Assembly (NCBI GenBank): GCA_011392765.1 | Contig: WYCW01000001.1 | Span: 1,739,714 to 1,803,713 of the forward strand | Direction: 5' to 3' | Source of the DNA: Candidatus Thiosymbion ectosymbiont of Catanema sp. Cochon2018 | GTDB taxonomy: Bacteria; Pseudomonadota; Gammaproteobacteria; Chromatiales; Chromatiaceae | DNA length: 64,000 nt | In this document: piece by piece, positions 8,202-16,917 of the stretch | Layout of the letters: each line of letters begins with the position of its first letter | How positions within the stretch are numbered: position 1 is the first letter of the stretch | Notes under the pieces: generated by a model | Databases searched by the model: none | Seen by the model: the letters and a program-made list of their open reading frames with translations, nothing else | What the model was told of the DNA's origin: nothing | Position numbers and translations under genes: made by a program

Positions 8202-8747
8202 TCAATAGACCAGCTCGACACGCCGGTTCAACCTCCAGGAGGACTCGTCGTGGCCCGGGTTCGCGGGGCGCTCCTCACCATAGCTCATGGCGCGGATGCG
8301 GCCATTCGGCACCCCTTCAGCGAGCAGAAAGCTACGCACGGTACCCGCGCGATGATACCCGAGGGCCAGGTTGTACTCCCGCGTACCACGCTCATCGGCA
8401 TGGCCGTCCAGAGTCACCCGGGCAGTGGAATCCGAAGCCAGATAGGATGCATGGGCGCGCAGGATGTCGATGTACTGGGGCTGGAGCTGGCTGCTGTCGT
8501 AGTCGAAGTAGATGGTGCGCTGATAGAGGGGACTCGAGGGGTCGTTCAGATCCGCCGCCCGGTATCCGCCTCGACCCGGAGGGGACGAGGTACCAGGGCG
8601 TTTTTGGGTAGGGGAAGCCGGCCCTACAACGGTGGAACCCGACGGCTCCTGCTCATCGACCGGCTTGCTGGGACAGCCGTTCAATAAGAGGAGCGCTGAC
8701 AGCGCTATCAGAGTCGTACCGAGCGTCTTGTTCAAGCTCATCTCCAT
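8202..8747 (-). CDS. pal: Peptidoglycan-associated lipoprotein Pal
   Basis: Outer-membrane lipoprotein that binds peptidoglycan and TolB. The start at 8747 (MEMSLNKTLGTTL) gives a lipoprotein signal with lipobox LLNGC (Cys25); the open frame extends upstream to 8978 but that part overlaps tolB and lacks a signal. The OmpA-like domain has IYFDYDSSQLQPQY, TLDGHADERGTREYNLALG and NRRVELVY, with the Asp/Arg that contact diaminopimelate. Downstream gene cpoB starts 12 bases after the stop. A second ATG at 8741 is possible. Confidence 0.95.
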   Translation of the reverse strand: MEMSLNKTLGTTLIALSALLLLNGCPSKPVDEQEPSGSTVVGPASPTQKRPGTSSPPGRGGYRAADLNDPSSPLYQRTIYFDYDSSQLQPQYIDILRAHASYLASDSTARVTLDGHADERGTREYNLALGYHRAGTVRSFLLAEGVPNGRIRAMSYGEERPANPGHDESSWRLNRRVELVY

Positions 8748-8946
8748 CCGGGTGGGGGACAAAGGATTTCTGCCGGACGACATACCGACCTGCCCTGATC
8801 GCCTGAGCGGATTGGTTTGCCGGCCTTGAATGCCGTGTAGGTTATGGCGAATCGGATCAAGTAGCCAACCCCATCCAAGGTACCGGGAAGCAAAAAAGCC
8901 GAATATCGTTCGGGTCCGCACCAGGGTCCCGCATCCTCGATCCGGG

Positions 8947-10242
8947 TTAACGCAACAGGGGAGACCAGGCCGGCTCACGCACGTCGCTCACCCCCTGGTG
9001 CAGGCGTTGGCTGACGGCCCCATCCACCGAGACCGCGGACAAAACGCCGCGGCCGCCATGGAGGGTCGCATAAATTACCATGGTGCCGTTGGGAGCGAAA
9101 CTCGGGGACTCGTCCAACCTGCCGTTGCTCAGCGATCGCATAATCCCGCTCTTCAAGTCCAACAGACCGATGCGAAAACTACCGTCGATCCGGGTCACAC
9201 ACAGGATGGAACGGCCATCCGGCGCATAGGAAGCGCGACCATTGTAGTCGTTTTGGAAGGTGACCCGCACCGCAGTACCCCCGGTGGCCGATACCCGGTA
9301 GATCTGAGGATTCCCGCCGCGGTTGGAGGTAAAGATGATGTGGCGACCGTCGGGCGACCAGGCAGGTTCGGTGTCGATGGCGAAGTGGTTGGTAACCTGA
9401 CGCAGGTTGCGGCTCGAAAGGTCCAACACATAAATATCCGGATTACCGCCCTTCGACAACGTCATGGCCAGGCTGCGACCATTCGGCGACCAGGCCGGGG
9501 AACCATTGATGCCCTCGAAGCCCGCGACTCGTTCCCGTCGGCCCGTGGCCAGCTCCTGGATGTAGATGGCGGTTCGGCGATTCTCGAAGGACACATAGGC
9601 CAACTTGCGTCCGTTCGGTGACCAGGCCGGCGACATGATGGGGTCATTGGAAGACATGATGGTCTGCGGATTGTGGCCGTCCGAGTCTGCCACCTCGAGC
9701 TTGACCCGCTGACTGCCCGGATTTCCATCGGAGATCACATAGGCGATCCGGGTGGCGGCGACCCCTGGTGAGCCGGTCAGCAGTTTGTAGATCACGTCGG
9801 CGATTCGGTGCGCGGTATAACGCAGCTCCGAGACGCTGCTGGTAAAGGTCTTGGTCGCCAACCGCCTACCGCGAAACACATCGAACAGGACAAAGCTCAC
9901 GTCGTAGCCGCCTACGGCCGCTCGCTCGATGGTCCCGATGACCAGATTATCCATCGCCAGCCGGCGCCAGTCGTGCAGGTCCACCTCCTCGGGCGTGTGG
10001 GGGGTGGCCGTCATATCGCTGCGGGGCATGGGTCGGAAACGCCCGGTGCGGGCCAGATCGGCCGCGATGACGGCGGCCACGTCCTCGAACAGCACGCCCC
10101 TCTCCTTGGGCTTTGCGAAGGGGACGACGGCGATGGGTTGGGCCCCTTCGGCACCACCGGTAATCTCGATGGTGAGTCGGGCGTGGGCCCCGGCCTGCCA
10201 GACCAGCAGGAGCAGTAGCGAGAGAACGGATAGTGGTTTCAT
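8947..10242 (-). CDS. tolB: Tol-Pal system protein TolB
   Basis: Periplasmic beta-propeller protein that shuttles between Pal and TolA. Signal peptide [21 protein letters not shown], then the N-terminal alpha/beta domain ([12 protein letters not shown]) and a six-bladed propeller with repeated SPAWSPNGR / EPAWSPDGR blades. 431 residues, full length. In most relatives tolB directly follows tolA; here an ATPase-nuclease pair and repeats intervene, so expression from its own promoter or by read-through must be considered. About 200 bases without a gene separate it from pal. Confidence 0.97.
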   Translation of the reverse strand: MKPLSVLSLLLLLVWQAGAHARLTIEITGGAEGAQPIAVVPFAKPKERGVLFEDVAAVIAADLARTGRFRPMPRSDMTATPHTPEEVDLHDWRRLAMDNLVIGTIERAAVGGYDVSFVLFDVFRGRRLATKTFTSSVSELRYTAHRIADVIYKLLTGSPGVAATRIAYVISDGNPGSQRVKLEVADSDGHNPQTIMSSNDPIMSPAWSPNGRKLAYVSFENRRTAIYIQELATGRRERVAGFEGINGSPAWSPNGRSLAMTLSKGGNPDIYVLDLSSRNLRQVTNHFAIDTEPAWSPDGRHIIFTSNRGGNPQIYRVSATGGTAVRVTFQNDYNGRASYAPDGRSILCVTRIDGSFRIGLLDLKSGIMRSLSNGRLDESPSFAPNGTMVIYATLHGGRGVLSAVSVDGAVSQRLHQGVSDVREPAWSPLLR

Positions 10243-10322
10243 GATTGATCGAAGCCGGGTGTGCTGGTACGAATGCTCGCAACTACCGATAACATTGAGC
10301 CAGTAGGATTTTCATGGAAGAT

Positions 10323-10514
10323 TTAGCCGCAAATGAACGCAAATCAACGCAAATGAATCAAAAACCGTTAATAATCCGGTCGCTTCGATCTATCCGCAGA
10401 TTACGCCGATTCTCGCAGATTAAAATACAACAATCTGTGAGAATCTGCGTAATCTGCGGACAGAAAAGATAATACGATTTTTTGCGCCGATTTGCGTTCA
10501 TTTGCGGCAAAAAA
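10323..10514. repeat. Composite repeat: GCCGCAAATGAACGC inverted ends around a GCAGATTACGCAGAT palindrome
   Basis: Outer arms GCCGCAAATGAACGCAAATC (from 10325) and the inverted GATTTGCGTTCATTTGCGGC (to 10508) enclose a long hairpin at 10393-10460 (TCCGCAGATTACGCCGATT ... AATCTGCGTAATCTGCGGA). The same nesting is seen at 48378-48540 and in part at 47272-47410 and 45870-46036. Fills most of the tolB upstream gap; no gene seen. Confidence 0.75.
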
Positions 10515-10588
10515 ATGATTCCCAGGTTATCGGCACTTCGGTGTTGCCGTACTAGGCGCTGGAAGACATCACTCTCACCGATCATGCT

Positions 10589-11131
10589 TTAAGCAGCGAG
10601 CTGGTTGAATTGAAGGTGATTTGGCCAGTCGATTTTCATAGCACTATCGGGAGTATCATGTCGCTTTTCTTTCCTTGTGATCCTCGTTTTTCTCTTGGCA
10701 ATGCTCGTGTGACCGATGCTGATGAAGCGTTCTTCATAGCAATCCAGGAAGGAGTCCTCATTCCAGAATACCTTGCCGACCTCCTGGCAGTATTTGATAA
10801 AACACTGTGCTCCCATCAGTTGCTTAACGATCCGGTCCCATCCATCCCTGGTGCGCTTGATTTCGATATACAGGATACACTTCTTTTCCGCACTGATGAT
10901 GACGTAATCGGCGCGTTTGCATTCACCATGCAGACCCTTGAAGATGTCATCCGGTGAGCGAAAGGCGTCCACTTTGATTACCATCGTATCGGCCGGCAGA
11001 TTGCGAATGGTCGCGCTGGAATCGGACGCTTGGGGCTCATAAAGCCTGACGAGTGAGTTGCCATATTCATATTGTGGTGGCACCAGTGCGGTATCCTTAA
11101 TCATCTGGGAGAGGATGTCCATGTCCGTCAT
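10589..11131 (-). CDS. Putative PD-(D/E)XK-like nuclease paired with an AAA ATPase
   Basis: A 180-residue protein I cannot assign to a named family. The central segment HGECKRADYVIISAEKKC followed by ILYIEIKR has the layout of a PD-(D/E)XK active site: Glu70, Asp75 and Glu90-x-Lys92 on successive strands. The C-terminal third is basic (AKRKTRITRKEKR), suiting nucleic-acid binding. Its start overlaps the stop of the upstream ATPase gene by four bases (ATGA), so the two are translationally coupled. By layout this resembles two-gene ATPase-nuclease defence modules, but no named system is claimed. Base composition is lower in GC than the flanking tol genes. Confidence 0.6.
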   Translation of the reverse strand: MTDMDILSQMIKDTALVPPQYEYGNSLVRLYEPQASDSSATIRNLPADTMVIKVDAFRSPDDIFKGLHGECKRADYVIISAEKKCILYIEIKRTRDGWDRIVKQLMGAQCFIKYCQEVGKVFWNEDSFLDCYEERFISIGHTSIAKRKTRITRKEKRHDTPDSAMKIDWPNHLQFNQLAA

Positions 11132-12519
11132 GATTCATCGCCTCCCCAAATGATTTCCTCCTGGATTCGGTTCATATCCTCTATGGTCTTATCGAAGCTC
11201 CTGGCCTCTATCCCATACTTGCGGTCGATGTCGGCCGGAACAAGCGTCGGATATCGACCTCTCTTTTTTGCCCTATCCGGTTTGATAAGGGCCTCTTCCG
11301 CTATGTACACACGCACTTTTTCAGAGGCGAGCAGTTCCGATTTTCCGTAGCGCTCTCGTTCCGCCAGCGCCGTTAGCCGTTTTCCACCTCGATTGAGCAT
11401 AATCAGCGTATTCAGCTCCTTGATGATGTAGTCGCTGTGCGTCGTGATAAACACCTTGATGCCGATGTTGACCAGTCTCACAAGTAGGCGGGCAATCCTC
11501 CGTTGATTCTCCGGATGAAGATTCAACTCCGGCTCATCGACCATAAGTAGATCGCCCGGTGCGGCCACATGGCGAAGATAGAATCCGATATCCAGAAGTG
11601 AACGCACTGCACTGGAGCTCTCATCCATGGTCAACTTGATGCGCTTGCCCTGTGGAACGTAACAGAGATCATCGTTTTTTGTTACCAGGTAGTCACCACC
11701 GATAATGTCAGCAAAGTCATTCAAGATTTCCGTGTGGTCTTTGGCAATGAAGCTGTCTTTTTTGAAGAATTCTTCGAGCCGTCTGGTAAATTCGACATTC
11801 GACTTGACCGGTAGAGCATAATCCGTATAGACTTTGGATAACAGCTCAAATGGGTTGATCTCCTGTTCCATTGAACTCATTTCTTCAAGCAATCGATTGC
11901 GGGCAAAGTTGAGTTCCTTTCTGAAGATCGCAGCACCGGTGCGTTCCGCACTGGCAATGAAAGGATGCGGAAAAAGATGGCCGAAGATAATGTCTTTCAG
12001 GGCGTCGCCGATGATTGTGCTGATGACATCCTGCGGTACTCTGACTTTTTCTTTCTCGACCAGCAGAGAAACCGTGACCAATTGGGAATCGGCTTTTTTT
12101 GCAATGGAAAATAGTCGCGCTTTCGCGGCCCCCATGGTGCGCTCAAACGTTGGACTTGGTTGGATGTCATTTGGGTCGAGTTCAACGGCAAAATGACTAT
12201 CAGAGAAATGCTTATCCGGCGAAGCAAAAATACGCGAGAGCTGTTCGGTGAATGCACTGCACCCACCTTTCAGTATAGCCGGCGCCTTGCCGACGTAGGT
12301 GTTCAGATCCAGATCGATATTGCCTTCATTTAAGAGACGCCGGACATCCTTATCTGGCACTTCAATGGAAAAAGCATCTCGCCAGAAGGATAGAAATCCA
12401 AACAAGGCATAGGTTGCATAAGTCTTACCGGTATTGTTGTCACCGCAGATAACCGTCAGCTCGCCGAGAGTGAACGCCGCCTGTTTGACAGCACCTAGAT
12501 TCTTTATTGAAATCTTCAT
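11128..12519 (-). CDS. AAA (ABC/SMC-like) ATPase, OLD-like without nuclease domain
   Basis: A 463-residue ATPase with a split ABC-type site: Walker A GDNNTGKT (residues 26-33), signature-like ESSSAVRSLLDIGF, Walker B GDLLMVDEPELNLHP (about residue 325), and the switch His in FITTHSDYII. These belong to the AAA_15/AAA_21 class found in OLD, Gabija and Septu-type defence ATPases. No TOPRIM domain follows, so nuclease activity probably comes from the coupled downstream gene. AAGGAG lies nine bases before the start. Located between tolA and tolB on the tol strand, with lower GC; likely acquired. Confidence 0.85.
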   Translation of the reverse strand: MKISIKNLGAVKQAAFTLGELTVICGDNNTGKTYATYALFGFLSFWRDAFSIEVPDKDVRRLLNEGNIDLDLNTYVGKAPAILKGGCSAFTEQLSRIFASPDKHFSDSHFAVELDPNDIQPSPTFERTMGAAKARLFSIAKKADSQLVTVSLLVEKEKVRVPQDVISTIIGDALKDIIFGHLFPHPFIASAERTGAAIFRKELNFARNRLLEEMSSMEQEINPFELLSKVYTDYALPVKSNVEFTRRLEEFFKKDSFIAKDHTEILNDFADIIGGDYLVTKNDDLCYVPQGKRIKLTMDESSSAVRSLLDIGFYLRHVAAPGDLLMVDEPELNLHPENQRRIARLLVRLVNIGIKVFITTHSDYIIKELNTLIMLNRGGKRLTALAERERYGKSELLASEKVRVYIAEEALIKPDRAKKRGRYPTLVPADIDRKYGIEARSFDKTIEDMNRIQEEIIWGGDES

Positions 12520-12606
12520 ATTGCTTTACTCCTTAAACCTGCACCCGTTTGCCTTCGCGGGTCCCTTCCGGCCCAATCTTCCGACGATTGGTAGCTGGTA
12601 GCTGGG

Positions 12607-12730
12607 TCCCCTCCCCAAGCCCCCTCGCTACGCTCGGGGCAGGCTCTCTCCCGGAGGGGTGTCGCAAAAATAGTGCAGGCGTCCTTGCCCGTATCGAAAA
12701 ATGCAGGCAGGGACGCCTGCGCTACGGTAT
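12607..12730. repeat. Half of a GTGTCGCAAAA-ended repeat with a GCAGGCGTCC palindrome
   Basis: GGGTGTCGCAAAAATAG (12658-12674) leads into GCAGGCGTCCTTGCC ... GGCAGGGACGCCTGCGCTAC (12677-12726). The same interior appears at 19448-19545, 22993-23050 and 52805-52875; the same outer end appears at 34842 and 52786. The rest of the 240-base gap holds short Pro-rich out-of-frame sequence and no supported gene. Confidence 0.6.
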
Positions 12731-12760
12731 CATTCCGCATTCATCACTCATCATTCATTA

Positions 12761-13756
12761 TCAGGGTTTAAAGTCTAACCTCAGGTTCCTGAACTGTTCG
12801 AACGACCGCCCGGAAGGCACGGGCAGGGGAGAGGCCTTGTAGACGGCAGTCACCACGGATTGGTCGAATGCCGGGTTGCCGCTGCTGCGGATCACCCGCA
12901 CGCCGTTGGGGATCACTTCTCCTCCGGGGATGAGCCGGACCTCTACCAGGCACGAGAGGTCCCCTCCCATGCCCGGCTGACGGACCCAGGTGCGGCGGAT
13001 GCGCTCTCGGATCGCGCTCGTGTAGATGCCCAGATTGCCGACCGTTTGCTCTGCTTCCAAGGCCGCCTGCAGAGCTTCCTCCCGTGCTCGCCGGGCCTCC
13101 GCTTCTGCCTGTCGTTGCGCCTCCTCGGCCGCTTTGCGTTTGGCTTCCGCTTGGCGCCGGGCTTCTTTCTCCGCCCTGCGTTTGGCCTCCACCTGGCGCC
13201 GGGCCTTTTCCTCTGCCTTGCGCTTGGCCTCCGCTTGGCGCCGGGCTTCTTTCTCTGCCCTGCGTTTGGCCTCCACTTGACGCCGGGCCTTTTCTTCTGC
13301 CTTGCGCTTGGCCTCTGCTCGGCGCTGGGCCTTTTCCTCTGCCTTACGTTTGGCCTCCGCCTGGCGCCGGGCCTTTTCCTCTGCCTTGCGCTTGGCCTCC
13401 GCCTGGCGCTGGGCTTCTTTCTCTGCCTTGCGCTTGGTCTCCGCTTGGCGCTGGGCCTTTTCCTCTGCCTTGCGCTTGGCCTCTGCCTGGCGCTGGGCTT
13501 CTTTCTCTGCCTTGCGCTTGGCCTCCGCTTGGCGCTGGGCTTCTTTCTCCGCCTCGCGCCTGGCCTCGGCTTGACGCTCCCCTGCCTCTATTGCCTTGGA
13601 ATCGACGATGGTAGCCTGCACGACCCGCGGTTTGGTAGGTGCCTTATCGACGGTAGCCAACCGGTCCACACCCACCAGGATGAGCGCCGCCAGCAGCAGG
13701 TGCAGCAGCAGGGCGGTCCCGAAGGCCCGCGGGTTCCGGCGCAGGATCTGCCACAT
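12761..13756 (-). CDS. tolA: TolA, inner-membrane spanning protein of the Tol-Pal system
   Basis: Anchored by one membrane helix (residues 13-30, ALLLHLLLAALILVGV), TolA crosses the periplasm to TolB/Pal and is energised by TolQR. The middle (about residues 55-220) is a long Ala/Lys/Glu helix made of near-identical AEAKRKAEEKAQRQ-type units, which are also tandem at the DNA level. The C-terminal domain carries IRERIRRTWVRQPG, CLVEVRLIPGGEVI and GNPAFDQSVVTAVYKASPLPVP. 331 residues. An element of the CTAG-bounded family begins three bases upstream of the start codon, so the native link to tolR has been cut by over 600 bases of repeats. Confidence 0.95.
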   Translation of the reverse strand: MWQILRRNPRAFGTALLLHLLLAALILVGVDRLATVDKAPTKPRVVQATIVDSKAIEAGERQAEARREAEKEAQRQAEAKRKAEKEAQRQAEAKRKAEEKAQRQAETKRKAEKEAQRQAEAKRKAEEKARRQAEAKRKAEEKAQRRAEAKRKAEEKARRQVEAKRRAEKEARRQAEAKRKAEEKARRQVEAKRRAEKEARRQAEAKRKAAEEAQRQAEAEARRAREEALQAALEAEQTVGNLGIYTSAIRERIRRTWVRQPGMGGDLSCLVEVRLIPGGEVIPNGVRVIRSSGNPAFDQSVVTAVYKASPLPVPSGRSFEQFRNLRLDFKP

Positions 13757-13758
13757 CT

Positions 13759-13974
13759 CTAACGAGGCTTCGCCTCAGACCGACGAGGCGTGACCAACCG
13801 CACCGAAGAACCACGGATGGACACAGATAAACACGGATTACAATCCGTATTTATCCGAGTCCATCCGTGGTTCAAAGGATTTGCGATTCCTGCCCAACTA
13901 GAGGCAGAACTATTTTTGTACAGCGCACAGACTTGACTCATTGGTAAAGATTCGGCTCCCTCAAGGAATCCTAG
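13759..13974 (+). repeat. CTAG-bounded element A, copy 1 (interior type c)
   Basis: Left end CTAACGAGGCTTCGCC then TCAGACCGACGAGGCGTGA; right end ACTTGACTCATTGG, TAAAGATTCGGCTCCC, TCAAGGAATCCTAG. Interior is a palindrome of ACCACGGATGGACACAG and its complement. It starts next to tolA and shares its terminal CTAG with copy 2, forming a head-to-tail chain. Confidence 0.75.
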
Positions 13975-14184
13975 CGAGGCTCTGTCTCAGACCGACGAAG
14001 GGTGAATTCTTGACTCGTTTCGGCACCATCTTTTATCCGCAGATTACGCAGATTTCCACAGATGAAAGACAAAATAATCTGTGGAAATCTGTGTAATCTG
14101 TGGATAAAAAAAGAGGCCTCTTTGTTATGCAGTGCACAAACTTGACTCATTGGTAAAGATTCGGCTCCCTCAAGGAATCCTAGC
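13971..14184 (+). repeat. CTAG-bounded element A, copy 2 (interior type d)
   Basis: Same ends as copy 1, but the interior is the hairpin TTTTATCCGCAGATTACGC ... GTAATCTGTGGATAAAA (14031-14110). Followed by a third, truncated left end (CTAGCGAGACTTCACC, 14181-14215). Confidence 0.75.
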
Positions 14185-14220
14185 GAGACTTCACCTCGGA
14201 CCGCCGAGGAGAGTATACCT

Positions 14221-14371
14221 GTTGCACGTGAATATTTTGGTAAGCGAGGTGCATCCATCGTGCCCGAGAGCAAGGCGCGGCGAGGAGGAATGGCAAGCCC
14301 GATTGCGACGAGTCGCAACGCTGCTATCGGGTGCGAGGGGCGTGCATCGCGGCGAAATATTCACGTGCAAC
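14221..14371. repeat. Repeat with GTTGCACGTGAATATTTT inverted ends
   Basis: GTTGCACGTGAATATTTT at 14221-14238 pairs with GAAATATTCACGTGCAAC at 14354-14371. The interior GCGCGGCGAGGAGGAAT recurs at about 19373 inside another repeat. No gene seen. Confidence 0.65.
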
Positions 14372-14376
14372 GATAA

Positions 14377-14886
14377 CTATTCCCTACGCGCTGTGCCTTG
14401 CCTTGACGCATTTGGGGGGCTCTGAGAACGGGAAATGAGGTGAAACGGGGTACCGGACTCGAGGCGTTCCGGCGGGACCGTGATCAGACCGACGCTCGGC
14501 GCCCCCGCGGCCTGGGCCAGCACCATGGTCTCTACCACGCGCCCATAGTCCACGGCGGCATCGCCCTTGACCAGGATGGATACGTTCGGGTTGTACTTGA
14601 GCACCGCACTGAGCCGGGTCAGCAGGGTCTCCCGATCCACCGGCCGGTTCTTGGCCTCACCCAGATCCAGGTAGAGGTCCCCGAACCGATCCACGGTGAT
14701 GATTACCGGCCCCGAGTCTTCTTCGGAGATTACTTCGGCATCCGCCTGGGGCAGGTCGACCTTGACGCCCTGGGTAATCAGGGGCGCGGTCACCATGAAG
14801 ATCACGAGCAATACCAACATCACGTCGATGTAGGGCACGACGTTGATCTCGGACATGAAACGGCGGCGTACACGTGACCTTCGCAT
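14377..14886 (-). CDS. tolR: TolR, ExbD-family component of the TolQR motor
   Basis: Inner-membrane protein that, with TolQ, uses the proton gradient to energise TolA. The N-terminus RRRFMSEINVVPYIDVMLVLLVIFMVTAPLI contains the single membrane helix with the essential Asp (YIDVMLVLL). The periplasmic part shows ILVKGDAAVDYGRVVETMV and the final AGAPSVGLIT typical of TolR/ExbD. The last 30 residues (PPERLESGTPFHLISRSQSPPNASRQGTARRE as read from position) are longer than usual and run into repeat-flanked DNA, so the tail may be acquired. 169 residues. Confidence 0.95.
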   Translation of the reverse strand: MRRSRVRRRFMSEINVVPYIDVMLVLLVIFMVTAPLITQGVKVDLPQADAEVISEEDSGPVIITVDRFGDLYLDLGEAKNRPVDRETLLTRLSAVLKYNPNVSILVKGDAAVDYGRVVETMVLAQAAGAPSVGLITVPPERLESGTPFHLISRSQSPPNASRQGTARRE

Positions 14887-14932
14887 CGTTGGAACTCCCG
14901 GTCGTCCTGGCTGCGCGCTCGGTGGTCCGCTA

Positions 14933-15094
14933 ACCCCGACCCCAATGCCATTGAGTTAGCTGTTGGCCATTTAGAGAAAACTACGAATCACGCGAATTTC
15001 CGCGAATCGATTCGCGAGGATTCGCGTGATTCGTAGTTTCTTCTCTTACTTTGCCGACCGGTAACGCTTAACTTAATGGCATTGACCTCGACCC
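14933..15094. mobile_element. MITE family F, copy 2, between tolR and tolQ
   Basis: The element spans 14943-15084, with CAATGCCATTGAGTTA and inverted TTAACTTAATGGCATTG ends around the ACTACGAATCACGCGAAT hairpin. The flanking 10-bp direct repeat is ACCCCGACCC (14933-14942) / ACCTCGACCC (15085-15094), one mismatch. The element's right end carries the tolQ stop codon, so the last three TolQ residues (Q-C-H) come from it. Confidence 0.85.
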
Positions 15095-15762
15095 TGGCCC
15101 TGGCGTTGCAGCAGGGTAGAAAACTCTTCCATGAATTCCTCGAAGCGGTTGTTCAGCCGCTCCACCTGGCTCGCATAGCGGTTGTACGCGACGACCGCCG
15201 GGATGGCGGCGAACAACCCCATGGCGGTTGCCACCAGGGCCTCGGAGATACCCGGCGCAACCAGCGCCAGCGTTGCCTGCTTGACGTTCCCCAAGGCATG
15301 GAATGCATGCATGATGCCCCACACGGTGCCGAACAGGCCGACATAGGGGCTGGTGGAACCGACGGTGGCGAGGAAGGGCAGATTTACCTCCAGGCGGTCC
15401 AGCTCGCGACTCAAGGCGACCCGCATGGAGCGCTCGGTGCCCTGGAGGACGGCCATGAGGTCCCCATTGTCGCCCTTCCGCAGCCGCATGTACTCCTTGA
15501 ATCCGGCCCGGAAGATAGCGGCCAACCCCTTGGGCTCTCTCTCGTCATGCTCCAGCTCCTGGTAGAGGGTGCTGAGATCGCCACCGGACCAGAAACGTTG
15601 CTCGAAGTCATCCGTCGCCCGCCGCGCCCGCTTCAGGACCCGGGCACGGTCGAAGATCATGCTCCAGGAGATGAGCGAGGCCAACACCAGGGACGCCAGC
15701 ACCAGCTGTACTACGATGCTCGCATTGAGTACCAGATCGAGGAGAGAGAGCTCAGCGTACAT
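15073..15762 (-). CDS. tolQ: TolQ, proton-channel component of the Tol-Pal system
   Basis: Inner-membrane protein with three membrane helices (LVLNASIVVQLVLASLVLAS; FLATVGSTSPYVGLFGTVWGIM; ALVATAMGLFAAIPAVVAYN), all in family positions. Forms the stator with TolR. 229 residues. It overlaps the ybgC stop by 11 bases, so translation is coupled. The stop codon is supplied by MITE copy 2, giving an ending ...RGQCH instead of the native tail; since the MITE target duplication is here, only a few terminal residues changed. Confidence 0.96.
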   Translation of the reverse strand: MYAELSLLDLVLNASIVVQLVLASLVLASLISWSMIFDRARVLKRARRATDDFEQRFWSGGDLSTLYQELEHDEREPKGLAAIFRAGFKEYMRLRKGDNGDLMAVLQGTERSMRVALSRELDRLEVNLPFLATVGSTSPYVGLFGTVWGIMHAFHALGNVKQATLALVAPGISEALVATAMGLFAAIPAVVAYNRYASQVERLNNRFEEFMEEFSTLLQRQGQGRGQCH

Positions 15763-16180
15763 CGGCGATCTCCGCCAGCAGTTGTTCCGGCAGGCGACTG
15801 GGACGCAGGGTCTTTTCGTTCACACAAGCAATCTTTACCCGACCCCGGCAGCAGAGGGTGGCGTCCGCCTCACGGCGCACCTCCTGCACTAGGTCCATAC
15901 TTGCTCCACCGTGGGCACAGGGGTCGACGGTGACCGTCAGCAGATCGTTGAACAGCGCCGGGCGCAAGTACGCGATCTCCGCGTGCCGCACGACGAACAG
16001 CACACCCGCATGCAGCCGCAGCGCGTCCAGCTCGAAGCCCAAACCGCGCAGCCACTCGGTGCGTGCCCGCTCCATGAACTTGAGGTAGTGGGCGTGATAG
16101 ACCGTACCCCCGGTGTCCGTGTCCTCGTAGTAGACCCGTACCGGCAGGGAAAATCTCGGCTTGTCTTGATTGTTCGACAC
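15752..16180 (-). CDS. ybgC: Tol-Pal associated acyl-CoA thioesterase YbgC
   Basis: Cytosolic hot-dog-fold thioesterase for short-chain acyl-CoA/ACP, habitually the first gene of the tol-pal cluster. The catalytic motif YYEDTDTGGTVYHAHYLKFMERARTEW (Asp of EDTDTGG) is intact, as is VRHAEIAYLRPALFNDLLTV. 142 residues, normal. First gene of the cluster here; the upstream 1 kb on this strand is repeat-rich. Confidence 0.95.
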   Translation of the reverse strand: MSNNQDKPRFSLPVRVYYEDTDTGGTVYHAHYLKFMERARTEWLRGLGFELDALRLHAGVLFVVRHAEIAYLRPALFNDLLTVTVDPCAHGGASMDLVQEVRREADATLCCRGRVKIACVNEKTLRPSRLPEQLLAEIADVR

Positions 16181-16523
16181 GGTACACCTGAAAGATTCGG
16201 GTTTCGGACGGTCCTGACAAGAATGCCGTGAAAAATTCGGCTTCCGGGCAGAATCCGTGGATCACTTTTGATTGAGTATGGGAAATTCGGATGGAGGCTC
16301 TGTTCCCATGCAAGTTCAATTTACCTCCGGACCCTTTATATAATGCCTGGTGACGAAAGAACAAATCCCCACCGACTCCGATTGCTTGGGCGGGAATCGC
16401 CAATCCTTTGAACCACGGAGGCAGACACGGATAAACACGGATTCACAAGATTTCTCGCTTCGCTCGAAACGACAGGTAACAACAAACGCCGCCGGCAGCG
16501 CTTAACTTAATGGCATTGTCCTG
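16181..16523. repeat. ybgC upstream gap with half repeats
   Basis: No gene seen. Holds half of the ACCACGGAGGCAGACACGG palindrome (16411-16445) and the right end only of MITE family F (CTTAACTTAATGGCATTG, 16501-16518). The ybgC promoter should be in 16181-16400 but no confident boxes are visible. Confidence 0.5.
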
Positions 16524-16695
16524 GGGGGCGTTCTCAATTAAGCCAAATCATCATAAAAATCAACCCCGTAGGCTGGGTTACGGCCAGGGACGGCGAAACC
16601 CGGCACACGGTATTGCGGATCGGAAAAGCTGGGTTTCGTTCCTCAACCCAGCCTACAACATTTAAGATGATTTATTGATTGAGAACACCCCCTAG
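16524..16695. repeat. Element G, copy 1 (GTTCTCAATTAAGCC ends)
   Basis: Inverted ends GGGGGGCGTTCTCAATTAAG and TTGAGAACACCCCCTAG around an inner palindrome GTAGGCTGGGTT ... AACCCAGCCTAC. A second copy at 19417-19587 has the same ends with a different interior. It abuts element A copy 3 at CTAG. Confidence 0.65.
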
Positions 16696-16917
16696 CGAGG
16701 CGTTGCCTTAGACCGACGAGGCATGAGGCCCCAACAGCCCCTCTCCCGTAAGGCCCCATCTCCTACACCTAACCAACCGTTGGAGAACTTGGGTAGGTCG
16801 AAATCGGGATCGGGATCGGGATCGCAATCGGAATTTCGATTTCGATCCCGATCCCGATTTGTGCACTGCATAAACTTGACTCATTTGTAAAGATTCGGGT
16901 CCCTCAAGGAATCCTAG
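16692..16917 (+). repeat. CTAG-bounded element A, copy 3 (interior type GATCGG)
   Basis: Constant ends as in other copies. The interior contains CCCCAACAGCCCCTCTCCC and a hairpin of GATCGGGATCGGGATCG with its complement (16795-16860). Shares its right CTAG with copy 4. Confidence 0.75.

Noticed and set aside
13130..13570. Regular DNA repeats that could suggest a CRISPR array
   Set aside because: They lie within the tolA reading frame, have no unique spacers, and no cas genes are near.
12860..13762. Long plus-strand frame rich in Leu/Gly/Phe repeats opposite tolA
   Set aside because: It is the mirror of the tandem Ala/Lys/Glu repeat of tolA; GC-rich repeats keep several frames open. No start signal or protein family.
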